The notes: generated by a model from the letters alone, not told the origin. DNA of 64,000 bases from Streptomyces sp. G-G2 (GCF_030063135.1 NZ_JASISO010000019.1:31205-95204); one strand, 5' to 3'. Counted from the stretch's first letter, positions 41,920-51,252 are shown. Numbers and translations: made by a program.

Positions 41920-44169
41920 CTACTGAGCGGGTGCCGGCTCCGGCTCCGACTCCGGCTCCGCGGGCGTCCGTACCGAGTCCAGCAGCAGCTGCGCCACGTC
42001 GACGACCTGCACCGACTCCCTCGCCTGTCCGTCGTTCTTCTTGCCGTTGACCGAGTCGGTCAGCATGACCAGGCAGAACGGGCACGCGGTCGAGATGATG
42101 TCCGGGTTCAGGGACAGGGCCTCGTCGACGCGCTCGTTGTTGATGCGCTTGCCGATCCGCTCCTCCATCCACATCCGCGCGCCACCGGCGCCGCAGCAGA
42201 AGCCCCGCTCCTTGTGGCGGTGCATCTCCTGCTGGCGCAGGCCCGGGACGGCCGACATGATCTCGCGCGGCGGCGTGTAGACCTTGTTGTGGCGGCCCAG
42301 GTAGCAGGGGTCGTGGTACGTGATCAGGCCGTCCACCGGGGTCACCGGGGTGAGGCGGCCCTCGTCGATCAGGTGCTGGAGCAGCTGCGTGTGGTGGATG
42401 ACCTCGTAGTCGCCGCCGAGCTGCGGGTACTCGTTCGCGATGGTGTTGAAGCAGTGCGGGCAGGTCGAGACGATCCGCTTCGCCGACTTCGGCTTCTTCG
42501 TCGCCGGGTCCTCGTCGTCCTCGCCGAAGGCCATGTTCAGCATGGCCACGTTCTCCTGGGCCAGCTGCTGGAACAGCGGCTCGTTGCCCAGGCGGCGCGG
42601 GGAGTCACCCGTGCACTTCTCGTCGCCGCCCATGATCGCGAACTTGACGCCAGCGATGTTCAGCAGCTCCGCGAAGGCCTTCGTGGTCTTCTTGGCCCGG
42701 TCCTCCAGGGCGCCCGCGCAGCCGACCCAGTACAGGTAGTCGTACTCCGAGAGGTCCTCCGCGTCCTTGCCGATGATCGGGACCTCGAAGTCGACCTCCT
42801 TCGTCCACTCGACGCGCTGCTTCTTGGCCAGCCCCCAGGGGTTGCCCTTCTTCTCCAGGTTCTTGAGCATCGTCCCGGCCTCGCTCGGGAACGCGCTCTC
42901 GATCATCACCTGGTAGCGCCGCATGTCGACGATGTGGTCGATGTGCTCGATGTCGACCGGGCACTGCTCCACGCACGCGCCGCAGCTGGTGCAGGACCAC
43001 AGCACGTCCGGGTCGATGACGCCGTTCTCCTCGGCGGTGCCGATGAGCGGACGCTCCGCCTCCGCCAGCGCCGCCGCCGGTACGTTCGCCAGCTGCTCCG
43101 GTGTCGCCTTCTCATTGCCCTCGGCGTCCTTGCCGCCGCCCGCGAGCAGGTACGGGGCCTTGGCGTGCGCGTGGTCGCGCAGCGACATGATCAGGAGCTT
43201 CGGGGACAGGGGCTTGCCCGTGTTCCAGGCCGGGCACTGCGACTGGCAGCGGCCGCACTCGGTGCAGGTGGAGAAGTCGAGGATGCCCTTCCAGGAGAAC
43301 TGCTCGACCTGGGAGACGCCGAAGACGTCGTCCTCGCCCGGGTCCTCGAAGTCGATGACCTTGCCACCGCTCGTCATCGGCTGGAGCGCGCCGAGGGCGG
43401 TGGATCCGTCGGCGTTCCGCTTGAACCAGATGTTCGGGAAGCCGAGGAAGCGGTGCCAGGCGACACCCATGTTGGTGTTCAGCGCGACCACGATCATCCA
43501 GATCAGCGAGGTGCCGATCTTGATCATCGCGGTGAAGTAGATGAGGGTCTGCAGCGTGCCGACCGAGAGGCCCTTGAAGGCCAGCACCAGCGGGTACGAG
43601 AGGAAGTACGCCGGCTCGTAGCTGTCGATGTGGTGGATCGCGCCCTCGAGGCCGCGCAGCGTCAGGATCGCGAGGCCGATGGTGAGGATGACGTACTCGA
43701 CGAAGTACGCCTGCCAGGACTTCGAGCCCGCGAAGCGCGACTTGCGACCGGCCCGCGAGGGCAGGCTGAGCAGCCGGACGGCGATCAGCACGAGGATGCC
43801 GAGGATCGTCATCACGCCGATGAACTCGATGTACAGCTCGAACGGCAGGAACTCGCCGATGATCGGCAGCGTCCAGTCCGCCTGGAACAGCTGGCCGTAG
43901 GCCTGCGCCAGCGTCGGCGGCAGGGTCAGGAAGCCGATCGCCACGAACCAGTGGGCGAAGCCGACGATGCCCCAGCGGTTCATCCTGCTGTGGCCGAGGA
44001 ACTCCCGGACCAGGGTGAGGGTTCGGGCCTTCGGGTCGTCGGTACGGCTGCCGGCCGGGACCGGCTGGCCGAGCCGGACGAACCGGTAGATCTGCGCCAC
44101 GGCTCGGGCGAGCAGCGCGACGCCGACCACGGTCAGGACCAGCGACACGATGATCGCGGCGAGTTGCAT
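41920..44169 (-). CDS. Membrane-bound (Fe-S)-binding oxidoreductase
   Basis: The protein has 749 aa. ATG 44169 follows GAGGAG. About five or six N-terminal membrane helices are followed by two 4Fe-4S clusters (CTECGRCQSQCPAWNTGKP and CTSCGACVEQCPVDIEH). Two cysteine-rich CCG-type domains come next (TCPHCFNTI and FCCGAGGARMWMEERIG). This is the layout of heterodisulfide-reductase/glycolate-oxidase-like iron-sulfur reductases in actinobacteria, probably transferring electrons from acyl-CoA or other dehydrogenases to the quinone pool. An overlapping dyad lies upstream. Confidence 0.9.
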   Translation of the reverse strand: MQLAAIIVSLVLTVVGVALLARAVAQIYRFVRLGQPVPAGSRTDDPKARTLTLVREFLGHSRMNRWGIVGFAHWFVAIGFLTLPPTLAQAYGQLFQADWTLPIIGEFLPFELYIEFIGVMTILGILVLIAVRLLSLPSRAGRKSRFAGSKSWQAYFVEYVILTIGLAILTLRGLEGAIHHIDSYEPAYFLSYPLVLAFKGLSVGTLQTLIYFTAMIKIGTSLIWMIVVALNTNMGVAWHRFLGFPNIWFKRNADGSTALGALQPMTSGGKVIDFEDPGEDDVFGVSQVEQFSWKGILDFSTCTECGRCQSQCPAWNTGKPLSPKLLIMSLRDHAHAKAPYLLAGGGKDAEGNEKATPEQLANVPAAALAEAERPLIGTAEENGVIDPDVLWSCTSCGACVEQCPVDIEHIDHIVDMRRYQVMIESAFPSEAGTMLKNLEKKGNPWGLAKKQRVEWTKEVDFEVPIIGKDAEDLSEYDYLYWVGCAGALEDRAKKTTKAFAELLNIAGVKFAIMGGDEKCTGDSPRRLGNEPLFQQLAQENVAMLNMAFGEDDEDPATKKPKSAKRIVSTCPHCFNTIANEYPQLGGDYEVIHHTQLLQHLIDEGRLTPVTPVDGLITYHDPCYLGRHNKVYTPPREIMSAVPGLRQQEMHRHKERGFCCGAGGARMWMEERIGKRINNERVDEALSLNPDIISTACPFCLVMLTDSVNGKKNDGQARESVQVVDVAQLLLDSVRTPAEPESEPEPAPAQ

Positions 44170-44210
44170 GGAAAGGCTCCTCGGGCGGGCCAGGGCGGGC
44201 ACTCGGGCAC

Positions 44211-44230
44211 TTACTAAGCAGTAACTTAGT
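44211..44230. promoter_or_regulatory. Overlapping dyads upstream of the Fe-S reductase gene
   Basis: TTACTAAGCAGTAACTTAGT contains TTACT-N4-AGTAA and ACTAAG-N6-CTTAGT. It is a plausible TetR-type operator about 42 bases before the start codon. Confidence 0.5.
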
Positions 44231-44298
44231 CAGTCAAGCCTTGAGGTTACCCATTCCCCGAGCCGCAATGTAGCCGAGCGCGCGGTGATCTGTGTCGC

Positions 44299-44901
44299 TC
44301 AGGCCACCCTTTGCGGTTCGTCCTTCCGTACGGGCCCCGGCGCGGGCTCCGCCGCGGCCCCGAGTCCGCTCGCGAGTCCGCCCGTACGCAGGGCCGCGCG
44401 CGGGGTCTGCGCGAGGATCGCCAGGTCCATCCCGAGCCAGTGGTTCTCCACGTAGTGACGGTCCAGCAGGTCCATCTCCTCCCAGGGCAGGTCCGAGCGC
44501 GCGCTGACCTGCCACAGGCCGGTCATCCCCGGGCGCACCAGCAGCCGTTCGGGGTGCTCCGCGCGGGCCAGGGGGCGCGGGCCGACCAGGGACATCTCGC
44601 CGCGGAGCACGTTCAGCAGCTGTGGGAGGCCGTCCAGGGCGTACCGGTCCAGGGCGGCGCCGACGCGGCCGCCGCCCTCCGTGCGGAAGCGCCAGGTGCG
44701 AAAGGGGCGGCCCGCGAGGCCGGCGCGGGTCTCGCGTACGAAGACGCCCGCGCGGGGGACGGCGTACAGGAGCGCGCAGAGCGCGGCCAGCGGTACGGCG
44801 AGCAGGGCCAGCAGGATCGTTGCGCCGAGGAGGTCGGCGACCCGCTTGGCGGGCGGGGCGGCGGGCAGCCGGAGTGGGGGACGCGGGGGGAGCGGCGGCA
44901 T
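44299..44901 (-). CDS. Bacterial sugar transferase (undecaprenyl-phosphate type)
   Basis: About 200 aa from ATG 44901; the frame also continues upstream to a GTG at 45009 through Pro/Gly-rich sequence, so the start is uncertain. KRVADLLGATILLALLAVPL is the family's membrane hairpin. GLPQLLNVLRGEMSLVGPRP and MTGLWQVSARSDLPW are the catalytic signatures of WcaJ/ExoY-like transferases. They start exopolysaccharide or glycan synthesis by moving a sugar phosphate to the lipid carrier. No other glycan genes adjoin it. Confidence 0.85.
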   Translation of the reverse strand: MPPLPPRPPLRLPAAPPAKRVADLLGATILLALLAVPLAALCALLYAVPRAGVFVRETRAGLAGRPFRTWRFRTEGGGRVGAALDRYALDGLPQLLNVLRGEMSLVGPRPLARAEHPERLLVRPGMTGLWQVSARSDLPWEEMDLLDRHYVENHWLGMDLAILAQTPRAALRTGGLASGLGAAAEPAPGPVRKDEPQRVA

Positions 44902-45076
44902 GGGGGCACCGTGCCGTACGCCTCCGGCGGGGGGTGGGGGGCGCGCTGCGGCAGGGCCGTCCGGGTCCCCCGCTCGGCCCTGCGGGCCGCCTGCCGGGGC
45001 TCCGCCCACGACCCCGCGACTCGATCGCCGGCGGGGCTGTCAGATGCTCCCCGCTGAGCGTAAGGGCAGGCTAAAA

Positions 45077-45097
45077 GTTGAGTGGGCTCGACTCATG
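45077..45097 (+). promoter_or_regulatory. HAIR-like HspR site, distal, upstream of dnaK
   Basis: GTTGAGT-N7-ACTCATG is a degenerate copy of the HAIR consensus CTTGAGT-N7-ACTCAAG bound by HspR. Confidence 0.65.
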
Positions 45098-45128
45098 TCT
45101 GTTGACGACGTGGGAGGGATGGGGCATC

Positions 45129-45149
45129 CTTGAGTCTGTTCCACTCAAG
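45129..45149 (+). promoter_or_regulatory. HAIR HspR-binding site, proximal, upstream of dnaK
   Basis: CTTGAGT-N7-ACTCAAG is an exact consensus match ending 23 bases before the dnaK start. It mediates HspR repression relieved by heat shock. Confidence 0.92.
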
Positions 45150-45172
45150 TCAGTGTTGCTGGAGGAATTAAA

Positions 45173-47023
45173 ATGGCACGTGCGGTCGGCATCGACCTGG
45201 GCACCACCAACTCGGTCGTCAGCGTTCTAGAAGGCGGCGAGCCCACCGTCATCACCAACGCCGAGGGCGCCAGGACCACGCCGTCCGTCGTCGCCTTCGC
45301 CAAGAACGGCGAGGTCCTCGTCGGCGAAGTGGCCAAGCGCCAGGCGGTCACCAACGTCGACAGGACCATCCGGTCGGTCAAGCGCCACATGGGCACCGAC
45401 TGGAAGATCAACCTGGACGGCAAGGACTTCAACCCGCAGCAGATGAGCGCCTTCATCCTGCAGAAGCTGAAGCGCGACGCCGAGGCCTACCTGGGTGAGA
45501 AGGTCACGGACGCGGTCATCACCGTCCCGGCCTACTTCAACGACTCCGAGCGTCAGGCGACGAAGGAAGCCGGTGAGATCGCGGGTCTGAACGTCCTGCG
45601 CATCGTCAACGAGCCGACCGCCGCCGCCCTGGCCTACGGTCTCGACAAGGACGACCAGACCATTCTCGTCTTCGACCTCGGCGGCGGCACCTTCGACGTG
45701 TCGCTCCTGGAGATCGGTGACGGCGTCGTCGAGGTCAAGGCCACCAACGGTGACAACCACCTCGGTGGCGACGACTGGGACCAGCGCGTCGTCGAGTACC
45801 TCGTGAAGCAGTTCCAGAACGGCCACGGCGTCGACCTCGCCAAGGACAAGATGGCCCTGCAGCGTCTGCGCGAGGCCGCCGAGAAGGCGAAGATCGAGCT
45901 GTCCTCCTCCACGGAGACCTCGATCAACCTGCCCTACATCACGGCGTCCGCCGAGGGCCCGCTGCACCTGGACGAGAAGCTCACGCGCGCCCAGTTCCAG
46001 CAGCTGACCGCGGACCTGCTGGAGCGCTGCAAGGCGCCGTTCAACAACGTCATCAAGGACGCGGGCATCAACCTGTCCGAGATCGACCACGTGGTCCTCG
46101 TCGGCGGCTCGACCCGTATGCCCGCCGTCGCCGAACTGGTCAAGGAACTGACCGGCGGCCAGGACGCCAACAAGGGCGTCAACCCGGACGAGGTCGTCGC
46201 CATCGGCGCGACCCTGCAGGCCGGTGTCCTCAAGGGTGAGGTCAAGGACGTACTGCTCCTCGACGTGACCCCGCTGTCCCTCGGTATCGAAACCAAGGGC
46301 GGCATCATGACCAAGCTGATCGAGCGCAACACCACGATCCCGACCAAGCGGTCCGAGATCTTCACGACGGCCGAGGACAACCAGCCGTCCGTGCAGATCC
46401 AGGTCTACCAGGGCGAGCGCGAGATCGCGGCGTACAACAAGAAGCTCGGCATGTTCGAGCTGACGGGCCTGCCCCCGGCCCCGCGTGGCGTCCCGCAGAT
46501 CGAGGTCTCCTTCGACATCGACGCGAACGGCATCATGCACGTGACCGCGAAGGACCTCGGCACGGGCAAGGAGCAGAAGATGACCGTCACCGGCGGCTCC
46601 TCGCTCGGCAAGGACGAGGTCGACCGCATGCGCCAGGAGGCGGAGCAGTACGCGGACGAGGACCTGCGCCGCAAGGAGGCGGCCGAGTCCCGCAACCAGG
46701 GCGAGCAGCTCGTCTACCAGACGGAGAAGTTCGTCAAGGACAACGAGGACAAGGTCCCGGCCGACGTCAAGGCCGAGGTCGAGGCGTCCATCGCCGAGCT
46801 GAAGGAAAAGCTCAAGGGCGAGGACACCGCCGAGATCCGCACCGCGACCGAGAAGCTCGGCGCCGTCAGCCAGAAGCTCGGCCAGGCGATCTACGCCGAC
46901 GCCCAGGGCGCCCAGGCCGCCGGTGGCGCGCCGACCGGTGACGCGGACCAGGCCAAGGCCGACGACGACGTCGTCGACGCCGAGATCGTCGACGACGAGA
47001 AGCCGAAGGGTGGCGCTGCCTGA
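45173..47023 (+). CDS. dnaK: Molecular chaperone DnaK (Hsp70)
   Basis: The protein has 616 aa. ATG 45173 follows GGAGGAA. The N-terminus is MARAVGIDLGTTNSVVSVLE. Phosphate loops are VFDLGGGTFDVSLLEIGDG and VVLVGGSTRMPAV. The substrate domain follows (DVTPLSLGIETKGGIMTKLI). The C-terminal tail is Gly/Asp-rich, ending VVDAEIVDDEKPKGGAA. It folds nascent and stress-damaged proteins and acts as co-repressor of HspR in Streptomyces. First gene of dnaK-grpE-dnaJ-hspR. Confidence 0.99.
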   Translation: MARAVGIDLGTTNSVVSVLEGGEPTVITNAEGARTTPSVVAFAKNGEVLVGEVAKRQAVTNVDRTIRSVKRHMGTDWKINLDGKDFNPQQMSAFILQKLKRDAEAYLGEKVTDAVITVPAYFNDSERQATKEAGEIAGLNVLRIVNEPTAAALAYGLDKDDQTILVFDLGGGTFDVSLLEIGDGVVEVKATNGDNHLGGDDWDQRVVEYLVKQFQNGHGVDLAKDKMALQRLREAAEKAKIELSSSTETSINLPYITASAEGPLHLDEKLTRAQFQQLTADLLERCKAPFNNVIKDAGINLSEIDHVVLVGGSTRMPAVAELVKELTGGQDANKGVNPDEVVAIGATLQAGVLKGEVKDVLLLDVTPLSLGIETKGGIMTKLIERNTTIPTKRSEIFTTAEDNQPSVQIQVYQGEREIAAYNKKLGMFELTGLPPAPRGVPQIEVSFDIDANGIMHVTAKDLGTGKEQKMTVTGGSSLGKDEVDRMRQEAEQYADEDLRRKEAAESRNQGEQLVYQTEKFVKDNEDKVPADVKAEVEASIAELKEKLKGEDTAEIRTATEKLGAVSQKLGQAIYADAQGAQAAGGAPTGDADQAKADDDVVDAEIVDDEKPKGGAA

Positions 47024-47700
47024 TGTCGGAGGAGACCCCGGGCTTCGACGAGAAGCCCGAAGTCCCCACCGGCGACACGGCGGACGACGCCGCTGCCGAG
47101 CCGAAGGCCGCCGACTCCTCCAAGGAGGAGAAGGCGGCCCCGGCCGGGGACGCAGGAGCAGCCGAGGACCTCGGCAAGGAAATCGCTCTGCTGGCCCAGC
47201 TGGACCAGGCCCGTACCGCGCTCGGTGAGCGCACCGCGGACCTCCAGCGGCTCCAGGCGGAGTACCAGAACTACCGTCGCCGGGTCGAGCGGGACCGGAT
47301 CGCGGTCAAGGAGATCGCGGTCGCGTCCCTCCTGACCGAGCTGCTCCCGACGCTCGACGACATCGGCCGGGCGCGGGAACACGGCGAACTGCTCGGCGGG
47401 TTCAAGTCGGTGGCCGAGTCCCTGGAGACGGCCGCCGCCAAGATGGGCCTGCAGCAGTTCGGCAAGGAGGGCGAGCCCTTCGACCCGACGATCCACGAGG
47501 CGCTGATGCACTCGTACGCGCCGGACGTCACCGAGGACACCTGCGTGGCGATCCTGCAGCCGGGGTACCGGATCGGCGAACGTACGATCCGTCCCGCGCG
47601 GGTCGCGGTGGCCGAGCCCCAGCCGGGCGCTGCCGCTCCGGCCAAGTCCGAGGACGCGGCGGAGCCGGGTACGGATTCGGACGGGCCCGACAAGGGCTGA
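47023..47700 (+). CDS. grpE: Nucleotide exchange factor GrpE
   Basis: The protein has 225 aa. The start overlaps the dnaK stop by one base (TGATG). A disordered acidic N-terminus of about 55 residues is followed by a long coiled coil (LGERTADLQRLQAEYQNYRR). The C-terminal beta domain is GEPFDPTIHEALMHSYAPD, then CVAILQPGYRIGERTIRPAR. It releases ADP from DnaK. The C-terminal extension is Ala/Glu-rich. Confidence 0.98.
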   Translation: MSEETPGFDEKPEVPTGDTADDAAAEPKAADSSKEEKAAPAGDAGAAEDLGKEIALLAQLDQARTALGERTADLQRLQAEYQNYRRRVERDRIAVKEIAVASLLTELLPTLDDIGRAREHGELLGGFKSVAESLETAAAKMGLQQFGKEGEPFDPTIHEALMHSYAPDVTEDTCVAILQPGYRIGERTIRPARVAVAEPQPGAAAPAKSEDAAEPGTDSDGPDKG

Positions 47701-47733
47701 TGTCAGCACGTCACGAGAGGAGGGCCACCGGGG

Positions 47734-48939
47734 ATGAGCACTAAGGACTTCGTCGAGAAGGACTACTACAAGGTCCTCGGTGTTCCGAAGGACGCCACCG
47801 AGGCCGAGATCAAGAAGGCGTACCGGAAGCTCGCCCGCGAGTTCCACCCGGACGCCAACAAGGGTGACTCCTCGGCCGAGGAGCGCTTCAAGGAGATCTC
47901 CGAGGCGCACGACATCCTCGGTGACCAGAAGAAGCGCAAGGAGTACGACGAGGCCCGCGCGCTGTTCGGGAACGGTGCGTACTTCAACCAGGGGGGCCGC
48001 GCCGGTCCTGGTGGCAGTGGCGGCTTCTCCAACTTCGACCTGGGTGACCTCTTCGGTGGCACCCAGGGCGCGGGCGGAGCGGGCGCCGGCGGCTTCGGCG
48101 GCGGCCTCGGCGACGTGTTCGGCGGCCTCTTCAACCGCGGTGGCGCGGGCGCGGGTGCGGGCACCCGCACCCAGCCGCGCCGCGGCCAGGACATCGAGTC
48201 CGAGGTCACCCTCTCCTTCACGGAGGCGGTGGACGGGGCCACGGTGCCGCTGCGGATGTCCTCCCAGGCTCCCTGCAAGGCGTGTTCGGGCACCGGCGAC
48301 AAGAACGGCACCCCCCGGGTGTGCCCGACCTGTGTCGGCACCGGGCAGGTCTCGCGCGGCAGCGGCGGCGGGTTCTCGCTGACCGACCCCTGTGCGGACT
48401 GCAAGGGTCGCGGTCTGATCGCGGAGACCCCCTGCGACATCTGCAAGGGGAGCGGGAGGGCCCGTTCCTCGCGCACCATGCAGGTCCGGATCCCGGCGGG
48501 CGTCTCCGACGGCCAGCGGATCCGGCTGCGCGGCAAGGGCGCCCCGGGCGAGCGCGGCGGTCCGGGCGGCGACCTGTACGTCGTCGTCCACGTCGGCGGC
48601 CACCCGGTGTTCGGGCGCAAGGACGACAACCTCACGGTCACCGTGCCGGTCAGCTTCGCCGAGGCGACGCTGGGCGCCGACATCAAGGTGCCGACCCTGA
48701 ACGGCCCCGCGGTGACGCTGAAGCTGCCGCCGGGCACCCCCAACGGGCGCACGATGCGCGCCCGCGGCAAGGGCGCGGTCCGCAAGGACGGCACCCGCGG
48801 CGATCTGCTGGTGACGGTCGAGGTGGCCGTCCCGACGGAGCTGTCGGACAAGGCACGCGAGGCGCTGGAGTCCTACCGGGACGCCACGGCCTCCGAGGAC
48901 CCGCGCTCCACCCTGTTCGAGTCCGCGAAGGGAGCATGA
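47734..48939 (+). CDS. dnaJ: Molecular chaperone DnaJ (Hsp40)
   Basis: The protein has 401 aa. The J domain is DYYKVLGVPKDATEAEIKKA with REFHPDANKG (HPD intact). A Gly/Phe-rich linker follows (GGAGAGGFGGGLGDVFGG). Four CxxCxGxG-type zinc repeats include CKACSGTGDKNG, CADCKGRGLI and CDICKGSGRA. The C-terminal substrate domains complete a type I DnaJ. It stimulates the DnaK ATPase. GAGAGGAGG lies 33-11 bases after the grpE stop. Confidence 0.98.
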   Translation: MSTKDFVEKDYYKVLGVPKDATEAEIKKAYRKLAREFHPDANKGDSSAEERFKEISEAHDILGDQKKRKEYDEARALFGNGAYFNQGGRAGPGGSGGFSNFDLGDLFGGTQGAGGAGAGGFGGGLGDVFGGLFNRGGAGAGAGTRTQPRRGQDIESEVTLSFTEAVDGATVPLRMSSQAPCKACSGTGDKNGTPRVCPTCVGTGQVSRGSGGGFSLTDPCADCKGRGLIAETPCDICKGSGRARSSRTMQVRIPAGVSDGQRIRLRGKGAPGERGGPGGDLYVVVHVGGHPVFGRKDDNLTVTVPVSFAEATLGADIKVPTLNGPAVTLKLPPGTPNGRTMRARGKGAVRKDGTRGDLLVTVEVAVPTELSDKAREALESYRDATASEDPRSTLFESAKGA

Positions 48940-48940
48940 C

Positions 48941-49387
48941 ATGGACGGCCGCCGACGCAATCCCTATCAGCTGACCGACGAGACCCCGGTCTACGTCATC
49001 TCGGTGGCCGCCCAGCTCTCGGGGCTGCATCCGCAGACCCTCCGCCAGTACGACCGCCTCGGTCTGGTCTCCCCGGACCGGACGGCCGGGCGCGGCAGGC
49101 GCTATTCGGCCCGGGACATCGAGCTGCTCCGCACGGTGCAGGCGCTGTCCCAGGACGAGGGCATCAACCTGGCGGGCATCAAGCGGATCATCGAGCTGGA
49201 GAACCAGGTCGCCGCGCTCCAGCAGCGCGTGGCCGAACTGTCCACAGCTGTGGACGGGGCGGCGGCGGTCCTGCGCCAGCGCGAGGCCCAGGTGCACGCG
49301 TCGTACCGGCGCGACCTGGTCCCGTACCAGCCGCCGCAGCCGGGCAACGCCCTGGTCGTGTGGCGGCCGAAGCGCCCGCTGGACTGA
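48941..49387 (+). CDS. hspR: Heat-shock repressor HspR (MerR family)
   Basis: The protein has 148 aa. The MerR winged helix is YVISVAAQLSGLHPQTLRQY, then GLVSPDRTAGRGRRYSARDI. The dimerisation helix is NQVAALQQRVAELSTAVDGA. The hydrophobic C-terminus NALVVWRPK resembles the DnaK-interacting tail described for HspR. ATG 48941 lies one base after the dnaJ stop. It binds HAIR sites, here upstream of dnaK and clpB. Confidence 0.97.
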   Translation: MDGRRRNPYQLTDETPVYVISVAAQLSGLHPQTLRQYDRLGLVSPDRTAGRGRRYSARDIELLRTVQALSQDEGINLAGIKRIIELENQVAALQQRVAELSTAVDGAAAVLRQREAQVHASYRRDLVPYQPPQPGNALVVWRPKRPLD

Positions 49388-49445
49388 CGGCGCCCGCGCC
49401 CGCGTCCCGTACGCAGGCACGCGGGCACGCACGCAGGCACGCCAC

Positions 49446-49478
49446 GATGGCCCCGCCCGGATTCCGGGCGGGGCCATC
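49446..49478. terminator. Terminator between hspR and the LuxR-type gene
   Basis: The 15-bp stem GATGGCCCCGCCCGG with its complement and loop ATT lies between convergent genes. Confidence 0.85.
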
Positions 49479-49483
49479 GCGCG

Positions 49484-50566
49484 TCATACGAGGTGGTCGG
49501 GGTCCAGGTCGGGGTCCGGGCCCAGTTCGGCGATCAGTCCGCCGCCGCCCGGCAGGCTGCCGGGGCCGTCCAGGATCCCCGACTGGGCGATGAGGTAGCC
49601 GAGTTGGGCGCGGCTGCCGCTGCCCAGCACGGTGGCCAGCTTCGCGATGTGCGCGCGGGCCGTGCGTACGTTCATGCCGAGCCTGCGGGCGATCGCCTCG
49701 TCGACGTACCCCTCCACCAGAAGCTGCGCGATGGACCGCTGGACGCCCGAGATCCCCTCGGGGGTGTGCCGGTACGTCACTTCCTGGCGCAGGGGCACAG
49801 CGCGCCGCCAGAGCTGCTCGAACACCTTGATGAGGTACTCGACCAGGCCCGGGTGCCGCAGTTCCAGCGCCACCCGCCGGTCGTCGCTCGCCGGTATGAA
49901 GGCGACCGTGCGGTCGAAGATGATGAGGCGCTCTATCAGCTCCTCCAGCGTACGGATCTCCACCTTGCCCGCGGAGATCCGGTCCACGTAGGCCAGCGTG
50001 CCCTGGCTGTGCCGTGCGGTGTGCTGGTAGAGGGTCCGTATGCTGACCCCGCGGTCGATCAGGGGCGCGTCCCGCTCCAGCGCCTGGGTCAGCGCGAGCG
50101 AGGGCCGGGCGCCGCCCGGCTGGACCGTCAGCACTTCGGTGTGGCACTCGGCGGTCGCCAGGTTCAGGGCGGCGTTGATCCGCTCGAACCCCTCCAGCAC
50201 GGTGATGGCGTGGGTATTGGCGGGACTCTGGGCACTGATGGTAAGGAACGGCTCGAAAGCGTCGGTGAGATCTACAGCGCTGCGACGGCGGTCCTGGATC
50301 TCACGTTCAATCGGGTGGAGCCGTTGGGCCAGTGCGACGGATGGGGGAACCGGACGCAGTTGATTCGCGTCGTCCGGATCGGGCTGCAGAAGAGCGAATT
50401 CAAGCAGGCAGGGGGCGTTTTCAACTTCTCCCCTCGCGATGCGGCCCGTGCTGAGCGCCGCCGCGTAGAGCCGTGCTCCCTCGTCACACAGAGACGTGAC
50501 GGGGTGGGGATGTGTCTCGTTTGTGCCGCTTCTGGGCAAATCTCCACCCCCCAGGGTCCTGAACAT
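49484..50566 (-). CDS. LuxR-type helix-turn-helix regulator with PLD-like sensor region
   Basis: About 360 aa from ATG 50566; no ribosome site is visible and a longer frame exists to 50650, so the start is uncertain. The C-terminal LuxR helix-turn-helix is RSIAQLLVEGYVDEAIARRL, then MNVRTARAHIAKLATVLGSG. The middle (TVLEGFERINAALNLATAEC, then GVSIRTLYQHTARHSQGTLA, then IFDRTVAFIPA) resembles the phospholipase-D-like/TrmB sensor region seen in regulators near peptide genes. It is divergent from the DTGWT-repeat peptide gene, its likely target. Confidence 0.82.
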   Translation of the reverse strand: MFRTLGGGDLPRSGTNETHPHPVTSLCDEGARLYAAALSTGRIARGEVENAPCLLEFALLQPDPDDANQLRPVPPSVALAQRLHPIEREIQDRRRSAVDLTDAFEPFLTISAQSPANTHAITVLEGFERINAALNLATAECHTEVLTVQPGGARPSLALTQALERDAPLIDRGVSIRTLYQHTARHSQGTLAYVDRISAGKVEIRTLEELIERLIIFDRTVAFIPASDDRRVALELRHPGLVEYLIKVFEQLWRRAVPLRQEVTYRHTPEGISGVQRSIAQLLVEGYVDEAIARRLGMNVRTARAHIAKLATVLGSGSRAQLGYLIAQSGILDGPGSLPGGGGLIAELGPDPDLDPDHLV

Positions 50567-50650
50567 GCAAGAACATGATGCATCGTCCCTGTGGCAGTGA
50601 CGTGCCTGAATGAGCCATCGTCGGACACGCGGGGGAGAGGATTCCATCAA

Positions 50651-50938
50651 GTGAGGACGAAGCCGACCATGTACAAGAGAATGCTTCGCTCGGCGCTTGC
50701 CGTTGTTTTCTCCGCCGTTGCGGTTTTTGGTGCAATCAGCGCCGTCGACACTGACGCGGGGAGCGCTAGGGCCAGCTATGACACAGGCTGGACCAGTGCG
50801 CCGGCAGGATCAACGTTCGACACCGGCTGGACCGGCGGCCCGACCGCGGTGAAGGGCGACACGGGCTGGACCAACTCGTCCAACGGCGTGAAGGACGACA
50901 CCGGCTGGACCGTGCTTCCTGAGACGACGGTGTCCTGA
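50651..50938 (+). CDS. Secreted small peptide with four 13-residue DTGWT repeats
   Basis: The protein has 95 aa from GTG 50651 (GGAGAGG ten bases upstream) or 89 aa from ATG 50669. A signal peptide (MLRSALAVVFSAVAVFGAIS) ends near residue 31. DTGWT then occurs at residues 44, 57, 70 and 83, an exact 13-residue (39-base) period, with variable linkers such as SAPAGSTF and NSSNGVKD. The mature part has no Cys. I recognise no family. Its stop overlaps the next start (TGATG). Confidence 0.8.
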   Translation: MRTKPTMYKRMLRSALAVVFSAVAVFGAISAVDTDAGSARASYDTGWTSAPAGSTFDTGWTGGPTAVKGDTGWTNSSNGVKDDTGWTVLPETTVS

Positions 50939-51252
50939 TGACCCCCGACGACCGCGACTTCCGTCGCGAAATGGCTTCCGCGTACCGGTCCGGCTGGCAG
51001 TTCATCGACCTCGTCACGGCCATCCCCCACACTGGCGATTCGTTGATGGTCACCCTGTTCGGCCAGCCGATCGTCGTCGTGCGCGAGGAGGACGAGGACG
51101 TCCGTGCCTACCGCTGTCTGCGCCGCCCGCGGGGTGCGCCGCAGCCTGTCCGCTGCGAGGTGCGGTACGGAATGGTCTTCGTCAATCTGGATCAGCGCGA
51201 CCACCAGCTCTTCGAACCCGATATCACCACCGCCACCCCCCGCAGTGCCTGA
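50938..51252 (+). CDS. Short Rieske-fold-like protein lacking cluster ligands
   Basis: The protein has 104 aa. GDSLMVTLFGQPIVVVREED, EDVRAYRC and VRYGMVFVNLDQ follow the beginning of Rieske oxygenase alpha subunits. In that family a CxH...CxxH set binds the 2Fe-2S cluster; here the first pair reads CLRRPRG and the second is absent. It is therefore probably not a redox protein. It is translationally coupled to the DTGWT peptide and may be a binding or maturation partner; this is inferred. Confidence 0.65.
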   Translation: MTPDDRDFRREMASAYRSGWQFIDLVTAIPHTGDSLMVTLFGQPIVVVREEDEDVRAYRCLRRPRGAPQPVRCEVRYGMVFVNLDQRDHQLFEPDITTATPRSA

